In this document: positions 24,428 to 32,143 of the stretch, piece after piece
How the letters are laid out: each line of letters opens with the position of its first letter
How positions within the stretch are numbered: position 1 is the stretch's first letter
From: Streptomyces europaeiscabiei
GTDB taxonomy: Bacteria; Actinomycetota; Actinomycetes; Streptomycetales; Streptomycetaceae
Length of the DNA: 54,488 nucleotides
Assembly: GCF_001550375.1 (NCBI RefSeq)
Contig: NZ_LRTR01000403.1
Coordinates: 1 to 54,488 of the forward strand
Reading direction: 5' to 3'
Position numbers and translations under genes: made by a program
The notes under the pieces: model-generated
What the model was told of the DNA's origin: nothing
Seen by the model: only the letters and a program-made list of their open reading frames with translations
Database searches by the model: none

Positions 24428-25333
24428 TCACGCGCCCTTCCTGCTGATGATCCGGTACGCGATCTCCGCCAGCCGGGCCTGCCCGTCCACGCTCGGATGG
24501 AACCAGTCCCACTGGCTGAGCTGGGTCTGCCCGAAGCGGTAGTCGAAGACGGCGTCCCCGTCGTACCGGCAGTAGCGGTCCTCGGCGCACACCTCGCGCA
24601 GGACGTCGTTGTACGCCTCCACCCGGTCCTGGACGGCGTCGCGCCGCTGGCCGGCCGCCGTGGTGAGGAGGTCGGGGTCGGCCAGCATGGACGGGCAGAT
24701 GCCCAGCTTCCAGACCTGCTTGCCGACCGGGTTCGTACGGCCCTCGGACCACAGCCGCTTCAGGTCCGGCACGCTCGCCACGAACACCTGGGCCTTGGGC
24801 AGGCTGTCCCGCAGGGTCGCCATCGCGTCCTCGAAGTCGGCGCGGAAGTCGGCGAGCGGGGTCATGTCGGCGGCGGTCGCCCGGCACGCGTCGTTCGCGC
24901 CGATCATCACCGTGACCAGCTCCGGCTTACGGGGCACCGCGCGCGCCACCTGGCTCGGCAGGTCGGCCATCCGGGCCCCGGTCACCGCGTAGTTCCAGCT
25001 TCGCTGTGCCGCTCCGGCCGCGCCCAGCAGCCGTACGGCGAGACTGTCGACCGAGGCGTCGCTGCCGGTCGCCCAGGACACCTCGGGGCAGTCGGAGAGC
25101 ACCTGGCACGCGTCGAAGCCACGGGTGATGGAGTCGCCGACGGCGGCCAGCGACTCGGGGGTGCTGTCCCAGGCGGGAGTGGGGGTGGGCGAGGGGGAGG
25201 GCTTGGCCCTCGCTCCCGTCCCCTCGGGGCCGGGGGAGTCACCACCGGTGGCGTCACAGCCGGTCACGGCCAGCAGGAGTGCCGCCAAGGCCGCGCCGAA
25301 CACCGCCCTCGAACGGTGGCGTCGCTTCCGCAT
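24428..25333 (-). CDS. SGNH/GDSL-family esterase lipoprotein
   Basis: A 301-residue secreted hydrolase. The arginine-rich N-terminus and hydrophobic segment end in a lipobox AVTGC (Cys26), so the mature protein should be lipid-anchored outside the cell, joined by a Ser/Pro/Thr-rich linker (about 44-56). All four SGNH blocks are present: VGDSITRG with Ser68, VTGARM, IGANDACR with the Asn, and DWFHPSVDG with the His. The fold resembles streptomycete lipases/esterases. ATG at 25333 is preceded by a purine-rich GAGGGGACCAGGGG; the frame extends 15 residues further but would interpose charged residues. Substrate unknown. Confidence 0.87.
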   Translation of the reverse strand: MRKRRHRSRAVFGAALAALLLAVTGCDATGGDSPGPEGTGARAKPSPSPTPTPAWDSTPESLAAVGDSITRGFDACQVLSDCPEVSWATGSDASVDSLAVRLLGAAGAAQRSWNYAVTGARMADLPSQVARAVPRKPELVTVMIGANDACRATAADMTPLADFRADFEDAMATLRDSLPKAQVFVASVPDLKRLWSEGRTNPVGKQVWKLGICPSMLADPDLLTTAAGQRRDAVQDRVEAYNDVLREVCAEDRYCRYDGDAVFDYRFGQTQLSQWDWFHPSVDGQARLAEIAYRIISRKGA

Positions 25334-25508
25334 CCCCTGGTCCCCTCGTCGGTCCTGCGCGTGCAAGTTCCCACCCATGACAACGCGCGCGAGTTCCCGA
25401 CACAGCAGGCCGATGAGAACGGTGGCGAGAACGATGCGGCGCGAGGTGCAACTGTTCCGTACCGCACAGCGTCCCCTCGGGTGGCTGTGTCTTCCCGGGA
25501 GAGAGGCC

Positions 25509-25532
25509 CCGGACCCCCGGCCGGGGGTCCGG
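25509..25532. other. Perfect 24-bp palindrome in a divergent gap
   Basis: CCGGACCCCCGG is followed directly by its exact inverted copy CCGGGGGTCCGG. It lies in the 354-base gap between the divergent SGNH lipoprotein and DUF3145 genes, which otherwise holds no gene I can support. It may be a cruciform-forming or regulatory site. Confidence 0.5.
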
Positions 25533-25687
25533 CACGCGTCCCGCCGGGTGAAACACCGCTGCTTCCCGGCGTTGGCTCCGACGGTACGTCACACTCCTTG
25601 CCCTGCCGCACGGTAGCCTCGCCACGTGGCCGCTCCGCCACCGCCGATCCGTCGAATCGCAAACTGTCCTGCTCTGTGGAGGCCCCG

Positions 25688-26182
25688 GTGACGACACGTG
25701 GAGTCCTGTACGTGCACTCCGCGCCGCGTGCGCTGTGCCCGCACGTCGAGTGGGCCGTCGCCGGTGTTCTCGGGACACGCGTGAACCTCGACTGGATCCG
25801 GCAGCCGGCCGCCCCGGGCACCTGGCGCTCCGAGTTCTCCTGGCAGGGCCAGGCCGGTACCGCCTCCAAGCTCGCGTCCGCGCTGCGCGGCTGGCACCTG
25901 ATCCGCTTCGAGGTCACCGCCGAGCCCTGCGCCACCGCCGAGGGCGAGCGCTACAGCTGCACCCCCGACCTCGGGATCTTCCACGCCGTCACCGGCATCC
26001 ACGGCGACATCCTCATCCCCGAGGACCGCCTCCGAGCCGCCCTCACCCGCTCCCGGAGCGGCGAGACCGACCTCGAAGCCGACATCGCCAAACTCCTCGG
26101 CAAGCCCTGGGACGACGAGCTGGAGCCCTTCAGATACGCGGGAGAGGGCGCCCCGGTCCGCTGGCTGCACCAGGTGGTCTGA
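25688..26182 (+). CDS. DUF3145 family protein
   Basis: A 164-residue actinobacterial protein of the DUF3145 family, beginning VTTRGVLYVHSAPRALCPHVEWA. It is an alpha/beta single-domain protein without membrane segments and contains two cysteine-bearing stretches (EPCATAEGERYSCTPD). The GTG at 25688 follows GGAGG at 25678-25682 with 5-base spacing. In streptomycetes this family sits next to the fatty-acid cluster, as here, where it converges with fabF; a link to lipid metabolism is therefore suggested by position only. Its biochemical role is unknown. Confidence 0.85.
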   Translation: MTTRGVLYVHSAPRALCPHVEWAVAGVLGTRVNLDWIRQPAAPGTWRSEFSWQGQAGTASKLASALRGWHLIRFEVTAEPCATAEGERYSCTPDLGIFHAVTGIHGDILIPEDRLRAALTRSRSGETDLEADIAKLLGKPWDDELEPFRYAGEGAPVRWLHQVV

Positions 26183-26185
26183 GGA

Positions 26186-26219
26186 GCGCCCCGAAAGGGG
26201 CGCGGGGAACTGCGCGACC
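26186..26219 (+). repeat. Dispersed intergenic repeat, copy 2, fused to a hairpin
   Basis: The repeat core begins at 26197. Its first seven bases pair with the preceding sequence: GCGCCCC-gaaa-GGGGCGC is a perfect stem with a GAAA tetraloop (26186-26203), directly after the DUF3145 stop. The core can alternatively fold with the downstream AGCCCC. This copy continues gaccagccccgtcccacccgcaccc, like copies 3 and 4. Confidence 0.8.
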
Positions 26220-26256
26220 AGCCCCGTCCCACCCGCACCCGACGGCACAGACAGCT

Positions 26257-26290
26257 GTGGCCCGAACCCCTGAAGAGGGATCCGGGCCAC
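26257..26290. terminator. Terminator between DUF3145 and fabF
   Basis: GTGGCCCGAACCCCT (26257-26271) pairs with AGGGATCCGGGCCAC (26276-26290) over 15 positions with two mismatches and a 4-base loop. It is placed to end transcription of the convergent fab operon and of DUF3145. Confidence 0.75.
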
Positions 26291-26318
26291 ACGCCGTTCA
26301 GTACGGCCAGGGCAGAAC

Positions 26319-27590
26319 TCACACGCTCCTGAACGCCAGCACCACGTTGTGCCCACCGAACCCGAAAGAGTCGTTGAGGGCAGCGATACGACCCTCGACC
26401 GGCAGCTTGCGGGCCTCACCGCGCACGATGTCCGCGTTGGCCTCGGCCTCCGGGTCGAGGTCGTTCACATTGATCGTCGGCGGAGCCACCCGGTGGTACA
26501 GCGCGAGCACCGTCGCCACCGTCTCGACCCCACCGGCACCGCCGAGCAGATGCCCGGTCATGGACTTCGTCGCGGACACCGCGAAGTGGTCGGTGTCGTC
26601 GCCGAACACCTTGCGCAGCGCCTTCAGTTCGGCGATGTCACCGGCCGGCGTCGACGTCCCGTGCGCGTTGACGTGCACGATCTCCGCCGGGTCCAGATCG
26701 GTGTTCTCCAGCAGGTGCTTCAGGGCCTGGGCGATGCCCCGCCCCTCCGGCTCCGGCTGCACGATGTCGTGGCCGTCGGCGGAGATGCCCTGGCCCACGG
26801 CCTCGGCGTAGACCCGGGCACCCCGCGCCGCCGCGTGCTCGGCCGACTCCAGGACGACGACACCGGCACCCTCGCCGAGGACGAAGCCGTCACGGCCGGT
26901 GTCGTACGGACGGGAGGCGCCCTGCGGGTCCTCGTTGTTCTTGGACATCGCCATCATGTTGCCGAACGCGGCGATCGGCAGCGGGTGGATGGCGGCCTCG
27001 GTGCCACCGGCGATCACGACGTCGGCGCGGCCGGTGCGGATCATCTCGATGGCGTAGCCGATGGCCTCGGCGCCCGACGCGCAGGCGGAGACCGGGGTGT
27101 GCACACCGGCACGCGCGCCGACGTACAGACCGACGTTGGCGGACGGGCCGTTGGGCATCAGCATGGGCACGGTGTGCGGGGAGACGCGGCGTACGCCCTT
27201 CTCCTTCAGCACGTCGTACTGGTCGAGCAGCGTCGTCACACCGCCGATCCCGGAGGCGATGACCGCGCCGACGCGGTCCGCGTCGACGGCGCCCTCGTCG
27301 GCCGAGGTCTCCGTGTAACCGGCGTCGGCCCACGCCTCCTTGGCCGCGATCAGCGCGAACTGCGCCGAGCGGTCCAGACGGCGGGCCTGCGGCCGGGGAA
27401 TGACCTCGGACGGCTCCACGGCGATCTGCGCTGCGATACGGACCGCCTGGTCGGCGGCCCACTCCTGCTCCAGGGGACGGACACCGGACTTGCCGGCGAT
27501 CAGCCCCTCCCAGGTGGAAGTCGCGTCGCCACCCAGCGGTGTGGTTGCGCCGATACCGGTGACGACCACGGTGCGATTGGTCGAGCTCAC
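26319..27590 (-). CDS. fabF: Beta-ketoacyl-ACP synthase II
   Basis: A 423-residue KAS II that condenses malonyl-ACP with growing acyl-ACP in type II fatty-acid synthesis. The active-site Cys170 (VSACASGAEA), His310 (VNAHGTSTPAGD) and His347 (KSMTGHLLGGAG) form the Cys-His-His triad and Lys342 is conserved. GTG at 27590 is chosen over the in-frame TTG at 27605 because GGAG lies nine bases upstream and the protein then begins SSTNRTVVVTG, the usual start of the family. Last gene of the fabD-fabH-acpP-fabF group, 97 bases after acpP. Confidence 0.95.
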   Translation of the reverse strand: MSSTNRTVVVTGIGATTPLGGDATSTWEGLIAGKSGVRPLEQEWAADQAVRIAAQIAVEPSEVIPRPQARRLDRSAQFALIAAKEAWADAGYTETSADEGAVDADRVGAVIASGIGGVTTLLDQYDVLKEKGVRRVSPHTVPMLMPNGPSANVGLYVGARAGVHTPVSACASGAEAIGYAIEMIRTGRADVVIAGGTEAAIHPLPIAAFGNMMAMSKNNEDPQGASRPYDTGRDGFVLGEGAGVVVLESAEHAAARGARVYAEAVGQGISADGHDIVQPEPEGRGIAQALKHLLENTDLDPAEIVHVNAHGTSTPAGDIAELKALRKVFGDDTDHFAVSATKSMTGHLLGGAGGVETVATVLALYHRVAPPTINVNDLDPEAEANADIVRGEARKLPVEGRIAALNDSFGFGGHNVVLAFRSV

Positions 27591-27687
27591 GGGAATTTTC
27601 TCCAACGGTTACGAGGATTCAGCGGCGCCACCGCCGGGTGGCGGGGCAAACGGGCCGGTCAGGACCGGTCCGAACCCGATCCGCGGA

Positions 27688-27936
27688 TCAGGCCTGGTTC
27701 TTCAGGATGTAGTCGGTCGCGTCGCCGACCGTCTTGAGGTTCTTGACGTCGTCGTCCGGGATCTTGACGTCGAAGCGCTCTTCGGCGGCGACGACGACCT
27801 CGACCATGGACAGGGAGTCGACGTCCAGGTCGTCGGTGAAGGACTTGTCCAGCTGGACGTCCTCGACCGGGATGCCGGCGATCTCGTTCACGATGTCGGC
27901 GAGACCGGCGACGATCTCTTCCTGGGTGGCGGCCAT
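27688..27936 (-). CDS. acpP: Acyl carrier protein of fatty-acid synthesis
   Basis: An 82-residue acidic four-helix carrier protein. Ser41 in DLDVDSLSMVE is the site of 4'-phosphopantetheine attachment. Size, net charge and context between fabH and fabF identify it as the primary-metabolism ACP rather than a polyketide carrier. AAGGAG precedes the ATG. Upstream, between acpP and fabH, is a 112-base gap containing two direct copies of ttttcagagg (about 27956-27975), which may include a separate acpP promoter or processing site, since ACP is needed in large excess. Confidence 0.96.
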   Translation of the reverse strand: MAATQEEIVAGLADIVNEIAGIPVEDVQLDKSFTDDLDVDSLSMVEVVVAAEERFDVKIPDDDVKNLKTVGDATDYILKNQA

Positions 27937-28048
27937 GTGAGGCGCTCCTTCGTAGTTTTCAGAGGTTTTCAGAGGGTGGGGCGGCCCGCCGCGTCAGCGG
28001 CAGGTTGTGCATGTCCCGCGCCGGACCACAGGATCCGGCAGCGAGTGC

Positions 28049-29080
28049 CTAGGGGAGGGTAACGACCGTCGCGGCGTACACGAGACCCGCCCCGAAGCCG
28101 ATGACGAGCGCGGTGTCGCCGCTCTTCGCCTCACCGGTCGCCAGGAGCCGCTCCATCGCGAGCGGGATCGAGGCGGCCGAGGTGTTGCCGGTGGTGCGCA
28201 CGTCACGCGCGACCGTGACGTGCTCCGGCAGCTTGAGTGTCTTCACCATCGAGTCGATGATCCGCTCGTTGGCCTGATGGGGAATGAAGACGTCCAGGTC
28301 GTCCGAGGAGAGTCCGGCGGCGTCCAGCGCCTCCTTGGCGACCTTCGCCATCTCGAACACGGCCCAGCGGAACACCGCCTGGCCCTCCTGCGTGATCGCG
28401 GGGAACTTGACATTGCCCTCGCTGTCGAGCGGGAGCTTTTCGAGGTCACCGATCCGGTACTCGTTCCACGGGACCGTCTGCTTGATCGTGCCGGACTTGT
28501 CGCCCTCGGAGCCCCACACCGTCGGGCCGATGTGCGGCTCCTGGGAGGGACCGACGACGACCGCGCCGGCGCCGTCACCGAAGAGGAAGGCCGTGGCCCG
28601 GTCCTCCAGGTCGGTCAGGTCGGACAGCCGCTCGACGCCGATGACGAGGACGTACTCCGCCGAACCCTCCACGACCATGCCCTTGGCGAGCGTCAGGCCG
28701 TAGCCGAAGCCCGCGCAGCCGGCCGAGATGTCGAAGGCGGCGGCCTTGGCCGTGCCGAGCTTGTCGGCGATCTCGGTGGCGACGGCCGGGGTCTGGCTGA
28801 AGTGGGAGACGGTCGCGACGACGACCGCGCCGATCTGCTCGGCGGAGATCCCGGCGTCGGCGATCGCCTTGCCGGACGCCTCGACGGACATGGCGGCGAC
28901 GGTCTCCTCGTCGTTCGCCCAGTGCCGGGTCTCGATGCCCGACCGGGAACGGATCCACTCGTCGGACGAGTCGATCTTCTCCAGGATCACGTCATTGGGC
29001 ACCACCCGGACCGGGCGGTAACCGCCCACGCCGAGGATGCGTGCGTACGGGGCGCCCTTGCTCGGCCTGATCTTCGACAT
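28049..29080 (-). CDS. fabH: Beta-ketoacyl-ACP synthase III
   Basis: A 343-residue KAS III, which starts fatty-acid synthesis by condensing a branched or straight acyl-CoA with malonyl-ACP. The triad is Cys122 (DISAGCAGFGYGL), His268 (IPHQANERI) and Asn299 (TTGNTSAAS). The start MSKIRPSKG at 29080 leaves 13 bases after fabD; an in-frame extension would run into fabD and is not needed. FabH specificity in this genus favours iso/anteiso starters, giving branched membrane lipids. Confidence 0.95.
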   Translation of the reverse strand: MSKIRPSKGAPYARILGVGGYRPVRVVPNDVILEKIDSSDEWIRSRSGIETRHWANDEETVAAMSVEASGKAIADAGISAEQIGAVVVATVSHFSQTPAVATEIADKLGTAKAAAFDISAGCAGFGYGLTLAKGMVVEGSAEYVLVIGVERLSDLTDLEDRATAFLFGDGAGAVVVGPSQEPHIGPTVWGSEGDKSGTIKQTVPWNEYRIGDLEKLPLDSEGNVKFPAITQEGQAVFRWAVFEMAKVAKEALDAAGLSSDDLDVFIPHQANERIIDSMVKTLKLPEHVTVARDVRTTGNTSAASIPLAMERLLATGEAKSGDTALVIGFGAGLVYAATVVTLP

Positions 29081-29093
29081 GGCTCCAGGGCTC

Positions 29094-30014
29094 CTAATTC
29101 TGGTGCTCGGCGATGAGCGCGCGAGCGGCGTCGAGGTCGTCGGGTGTCTTGAGCGCGACCGCGGCCACGCCCGGCAGGGCACGCTTGGCGAGACCGGTGA
29201 GCGTGCCGCCGGGGCACATCTCCACGAGCGCGGTCACGCCCAGCTCCTTGAAGGTCTCCATGCACAGGTCCCAGCGGACCGGGTTGGCGACCTGACCGAC
29301 GAGACGGGAGAGCACCTCGGCGCCGGTGGCGACGGCCTGCCCGTCCTTGTTCGAGACATAGGTGACCGTGGGGTCCCCGGGCGACAGTTCCTCGGCAGCC
29401 TTGGCGAGGGTGTCCACGGCGGGAGCCATGTGGTGCGTGTGAAAGGCGCCGGCGACCTTGAGGGCGACCACGCGCCGTACGCCCTCGGGCTTGTCGGCCT
29501 CCAGGGCGGTCAGCTGCTCCAGGGTGCCGGCGGCGACGATCTGGCCCGCGCCGTTCACGTTGGCCGGGGTCAGTCCCAGCTTCTCCAGGTGCGGGATCGT
29601 CACCTCGGGGTCGCCGCCGAGCAGCGCGGACATACCGGTCCCGGTGATCGCGGCGGCCTCGGCCATGGCCAGGCCCCGCTTGCGCACGAGGGTCAGTGCG
29701 GCCGTGTCGTCGAGGACACCGGCGAACGCGGCGGCGGTGATCTCGCCGACGCTGTGACCGGCGACGGCGCCGGGCACTACGTCGCCCAGGGCGGCGGCGG
29801 ACAGCAGTCCGGCTGCCACGAGCAGCGGCTGGGCCACGGCGGTGTCGCGGATCGCGTCGGCGTCGGCCTCGGTGCCGTAGTGGGCGAGGTCCAGTCCGAT
29901 GGCGTCCGACCACGCGCCGAGACGGTCGGCGGCACCGGGGAGGTCGAGCCAAGGAGTCAGGAAGCCGGGCGTCTGGGCGCCCTGGCCGGGAGCGACGAGT
30001 ACGAGCACTCTCAC
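29094..30014 (-). CDS. fabD: Malonyl-CoA:ACP transacylase
   Basis: A 306-residue transacylase that loads malonate on ACP; in streptomycetes the same enzyme also serves polyketide synthases. The nucleophile is Ser88 in VAGHSVGEITAA and the partner His192 in GAFHTHHMAPA; the N-terminal oxyanion motif is APGQGAQ. It is the first gene of the fab cluster, 83 bases downstream of fasR, with an inverted repeat in between that is a likely FasR-binding site. Confidence 0.95.
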   Translation of the reverse strand: MRVLVLVAPGQGAQTPGFLTPWLDLPGAADRLGAWSDAIGLDLAHYGTEADADAIRDTAVAQPLLVAAGLLSAAALGDVVPGAVAGHSVGEITAAAFAGVLDDTAALTLVRKRGLAMAEAAAITGTGMSALLGGDPEVTIPHLEKLGLTPANVNGAGQIVAAGTLEQLTALEADKPEGVRRVVALKVAGAFHTHHMAPAVDTLAKAAEELSPGDPTVTYVSNKDGQAVATGAEVLSRLVGQVANPVRWDLCMETFKELGVTALVEMCPGGTLTGLAKRALPGVAAVALKTPDDLDAARALIAEHQN

Positions 30015-30068
30015 ACTCTCTCTTGAGGACGGCTCCAGCCGCCCGTGGGGACAGGGACGAAGAACACG

Positions 30069-30100
30069 TAGGGGTTTTGTAGCCCTTCGACAAAACCCTA
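30069..30100. promoter_or_regulatory. Inverted repeat in the fasR-fabD gap, likely FasR site
   Basis: TAGGGGTTTTGT (30069-30080) and ACAAAACCCTA (30090-30100) are inverted copies around a 9-base spacer, in an AT-rich patch that overlaps the last codon of fasR and precedes fabD. FasR in S. coelicolor is known to bind upstream of fabD and activate the cluster; assignment to this particular dyad is inference. As RNA it would also form a hairpin at the end of fasR. Confidence 0.6.
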
Positions 30101-31300
30101 GAGCTGGGGATCCCCATCGACCAGACGCCCCAGGATCAGCGCGATCCGCAAGGTGAAGGCCGAGCGTACATCGGAGGGCGACCAGCCGGTGACGTCAGTC
30201 ACACGTCGGAGCCGGTAGCGCACGGTGTTGGGGTGGACGAACAGCATCCGGGCCGCGCCCTCAAGACTTGAGGCCTGTTCGAGATAGACGCTGAGCGTCT
30301 CCAGGAGAGCGGAGCCGGCCTCCTCCAGCGGTCTGTAGATCTCCTCCACCAGTTGCTCGCGCGCACTGGGGTCGCCCGCGATCGCGCGCTCCGGAAGCAG
30401 ATCGTCCGCCACAACGGGACGGGGCGCGTCCTGCCACGCCGTGCAGGCCTTGAGCCCCGCGGCAGCCGCCTGCGCCGACCGGGTCGCGGCCAGCAGGTCG
30501 GGGACGATCGGCCCGGCCACCACCGGACCGGCCGCATACGGCCCGATCAGCGACTTCGCGACCTGCAGCGGGTCGTTGCTGCCGCCGGCGATCACCACCA
30601 GCCGGTCGCCCAGCACACCGGTGAGCACCTGCAGCTTGGCGTGCCGGGCCGCGCGCCGGATGGCCTCCACGGTCAGCTCGCTGTCGCCGTCCGGGGCGGT
30701 GCCGAGGACCACGCAGACGTGGTCGGGCGAGTTCCAGCCGAGCGCGGCGGCCCTGCTCACCGCCCCCTCGTCGGCCTCACCGCTGAGCACCGCGTTCACG
30801 ACCAGGGACTCCAGACGGGCGTCCCAGGCGCCGCGTGCCTCGGCTGCCTGCGCGTACACCTGCGCGGTGGCGAAGGCGATCTCCCGCGCGTAGACGAGCA
30901 GGGCCTCGCGGAGCACGCTCTCGTCGCCGGGCGCGGCCACCTCGTCGATGGCGGACTCCATGACCTCGATGGTCGTGCGCACCATCTCCACGGTCTGCCG
31001 GAGCGTGATCGCCCGGGTCAGTTCACGCGGCGCGGTCCCGAACACGTCCGTCGAGATGGCCTGCGGGGCGTCGGGATGCCGGAACCACTCCGTGAACGCG
31101 GCGATACCGGCCTGGGCGACCAGTCCGATCCACGACCGGTTCTCGGGCGGCATCGCCCGGTACCAGGGCAGCGTCTCGTCCATCCGCGCGATGGCCTGCG
31201 CGGCGAGGCTCCCGGACGACTTCTCCAGCCGCTTCAGTGTCGCGATGTGCGGGTGGACGGGCGGTACGGATGCGGGCCTGCTGGTTTCGGGTTCGGGCAC
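30098..31300 (-). CDS. fasR: FasR, PucR-type activator of fatty-acid synthesis
   Basis: A 400-residue regulator of the PucR/CdaR type. The N-terminal region is helical, the middle contains a GGDEF-related fold (about residues 160-290) and the C-terminus has the helix-turn-helix SSLEGAARMLFVHPNTVRYRLRRVTDV. Orthology is judged from its place directly upstream of fabD-fabH-acpP-fabF and its domain order; in S. coelicolor FasR activates that operon. It begins with GTG (31300) and has no evident ribosome site, so the start or a leaderless message should be considered. Confidence 0.88.
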   Translation of the reverse strand: MPEPETSRPASVPPVHPHIATLKRLEKSSGSLAAQAIARMDETLPWYRAMPPENRSWIGLVAQAGIAAFTEWFRHPDAPQAISTDVFGTAPRELTRAITLRQTVEMVRTTIEVMESAIDEVAAPGDESVLREALLVYAREIAFATAQVYAQAAEARGAWDARLESLVVNAVLSGEADEGAVSRAAALGWNSPDHVCVVLGTAPDGDSELTVEAIRRAARHAKLQVLTGVLGDRLVVIAGGSNDPLQVAKSLIGPYAAGPVVAGPIVPDLLAATRSAQAAAAGLKACTAWQDAPRPVVADDLLPERAIAGDPSAREQLVEEIYRPLEEAGSALLETLSVYLEQASSLEGAARMLFVHPNTVRYRLRRVTDVTGWSPSDVRSAFTLRIALILGRLVDGDPQL

Positions 31301-31476
31301 GGGACAAGACTGCCTTATCGCTGCGCTCGCTTGCGCCGTGGGTGTGTGGGCCGCAGGTGCGTTCGTCTGCCGGGGGGTGCGTGTCTGCCAGGGGCTGCCG
31401 CCCCCGGGCCCCGCTTTCGGGCTGGACGGTGCCGGCCGGTGCCCGGCGCTCGGGCCGGGGATACCGTGGGTGCGTG

Positions 31477-32136
31477 ATGGAGCTGCGGCGCGCCGGTGCG
31501 CGCTACCCCGGTGGTGATCCGGAGGCCGGGATCGCCTCCCTGCACGCCTTCTCGTTCGGCTCGCACTACGACCCCGACAATCTCCGCTTCGGCGCGGTGA
31601 TCGCCTGCAACGAGGAGCGGCTCGCTCCCGGTGCCGGGTTCGACGAGCACCCGCACAGCCATACCGAGATCGTCACCTGGGTCGTCGAGGGCGAACTGAC
31701 CCACCGCGACACCACCGGCCACGAGACGGCCGTCCGCCCCGGCGACGTCCAGCGGCTCAGCTCGGCGGGCGGGGTACGGCACGTCGAGCGCAACGACGGC
31801 TCCGTGCCGCTCACCTTCGTACAGATGTGGCTGGCCCCGCAGGACCCGGGCGGCGACCCCGCGTACGAGATCGTCCACGGCATCGCCGACTCCACCCCGT
31901 ACGCCGTTCCCGAGGCGGGCGCCGTGCTGCACGTCCGGCGGCTGGGCACGGCGGGGGAGCGGACCGCGGTGCCGGACGCGGCGCGGGCGTACGTGCACGT
32001 CGTACGGGGTGCCGTGCGGCTCGGGCCGCACGGGCTGGAGCCCGGGGACTCCGTGCGGGCCGAGGGGGAGAAGGGGCTGGAGCTGGTCGCCGTCTCCGCC
32101 CCGGCCGAGGTGCTGGTCTGGGAGCTCGGCGAGTGA
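31477..32136 (+). CDS. Pirin-family bicupin protein
   Basis: A 219-residue pirin-like cupin. The N-terminal cupin has the metal-binding pattern DEHPHSHTEIVTWVVEGELTH with three histidines and a glutamate; the C-terminal cupin (from about residue 140) lacks these ligands. Pirins can act as quercetin dioxygenases or as metal-dependent modulators of other proteins, including pyruvate dehydrogenase in Serratia; which applies is unknown. GTG at 31474 and ATG at 31477 are adjacent alternatives. It converges with the kinase gene, seven bases apart, so there is no room for a separate terminator. Confidence 0.88.
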   Translation: MELRRAGARYPGGDPEAGIASLHAFSFGSHYDPDNLRFGAVIACNEERLAPGAGFDEHPHSHTEIVTWVVEGELTHRDTTGHETAVRPGDVQRLSSAGGVRHVERNDGSVPLTFVQMWLAPQDPGGDPAYEIVHGIADSTPYAVPEAGAVLHVRRLGTAGERTAVPDAARAYVHVVRGAVRLGPHGLEPGDSVRAEGEKGLELVAVSAPAEVLVWELGE

Positions 32137-32143
32137 CGGCCCG

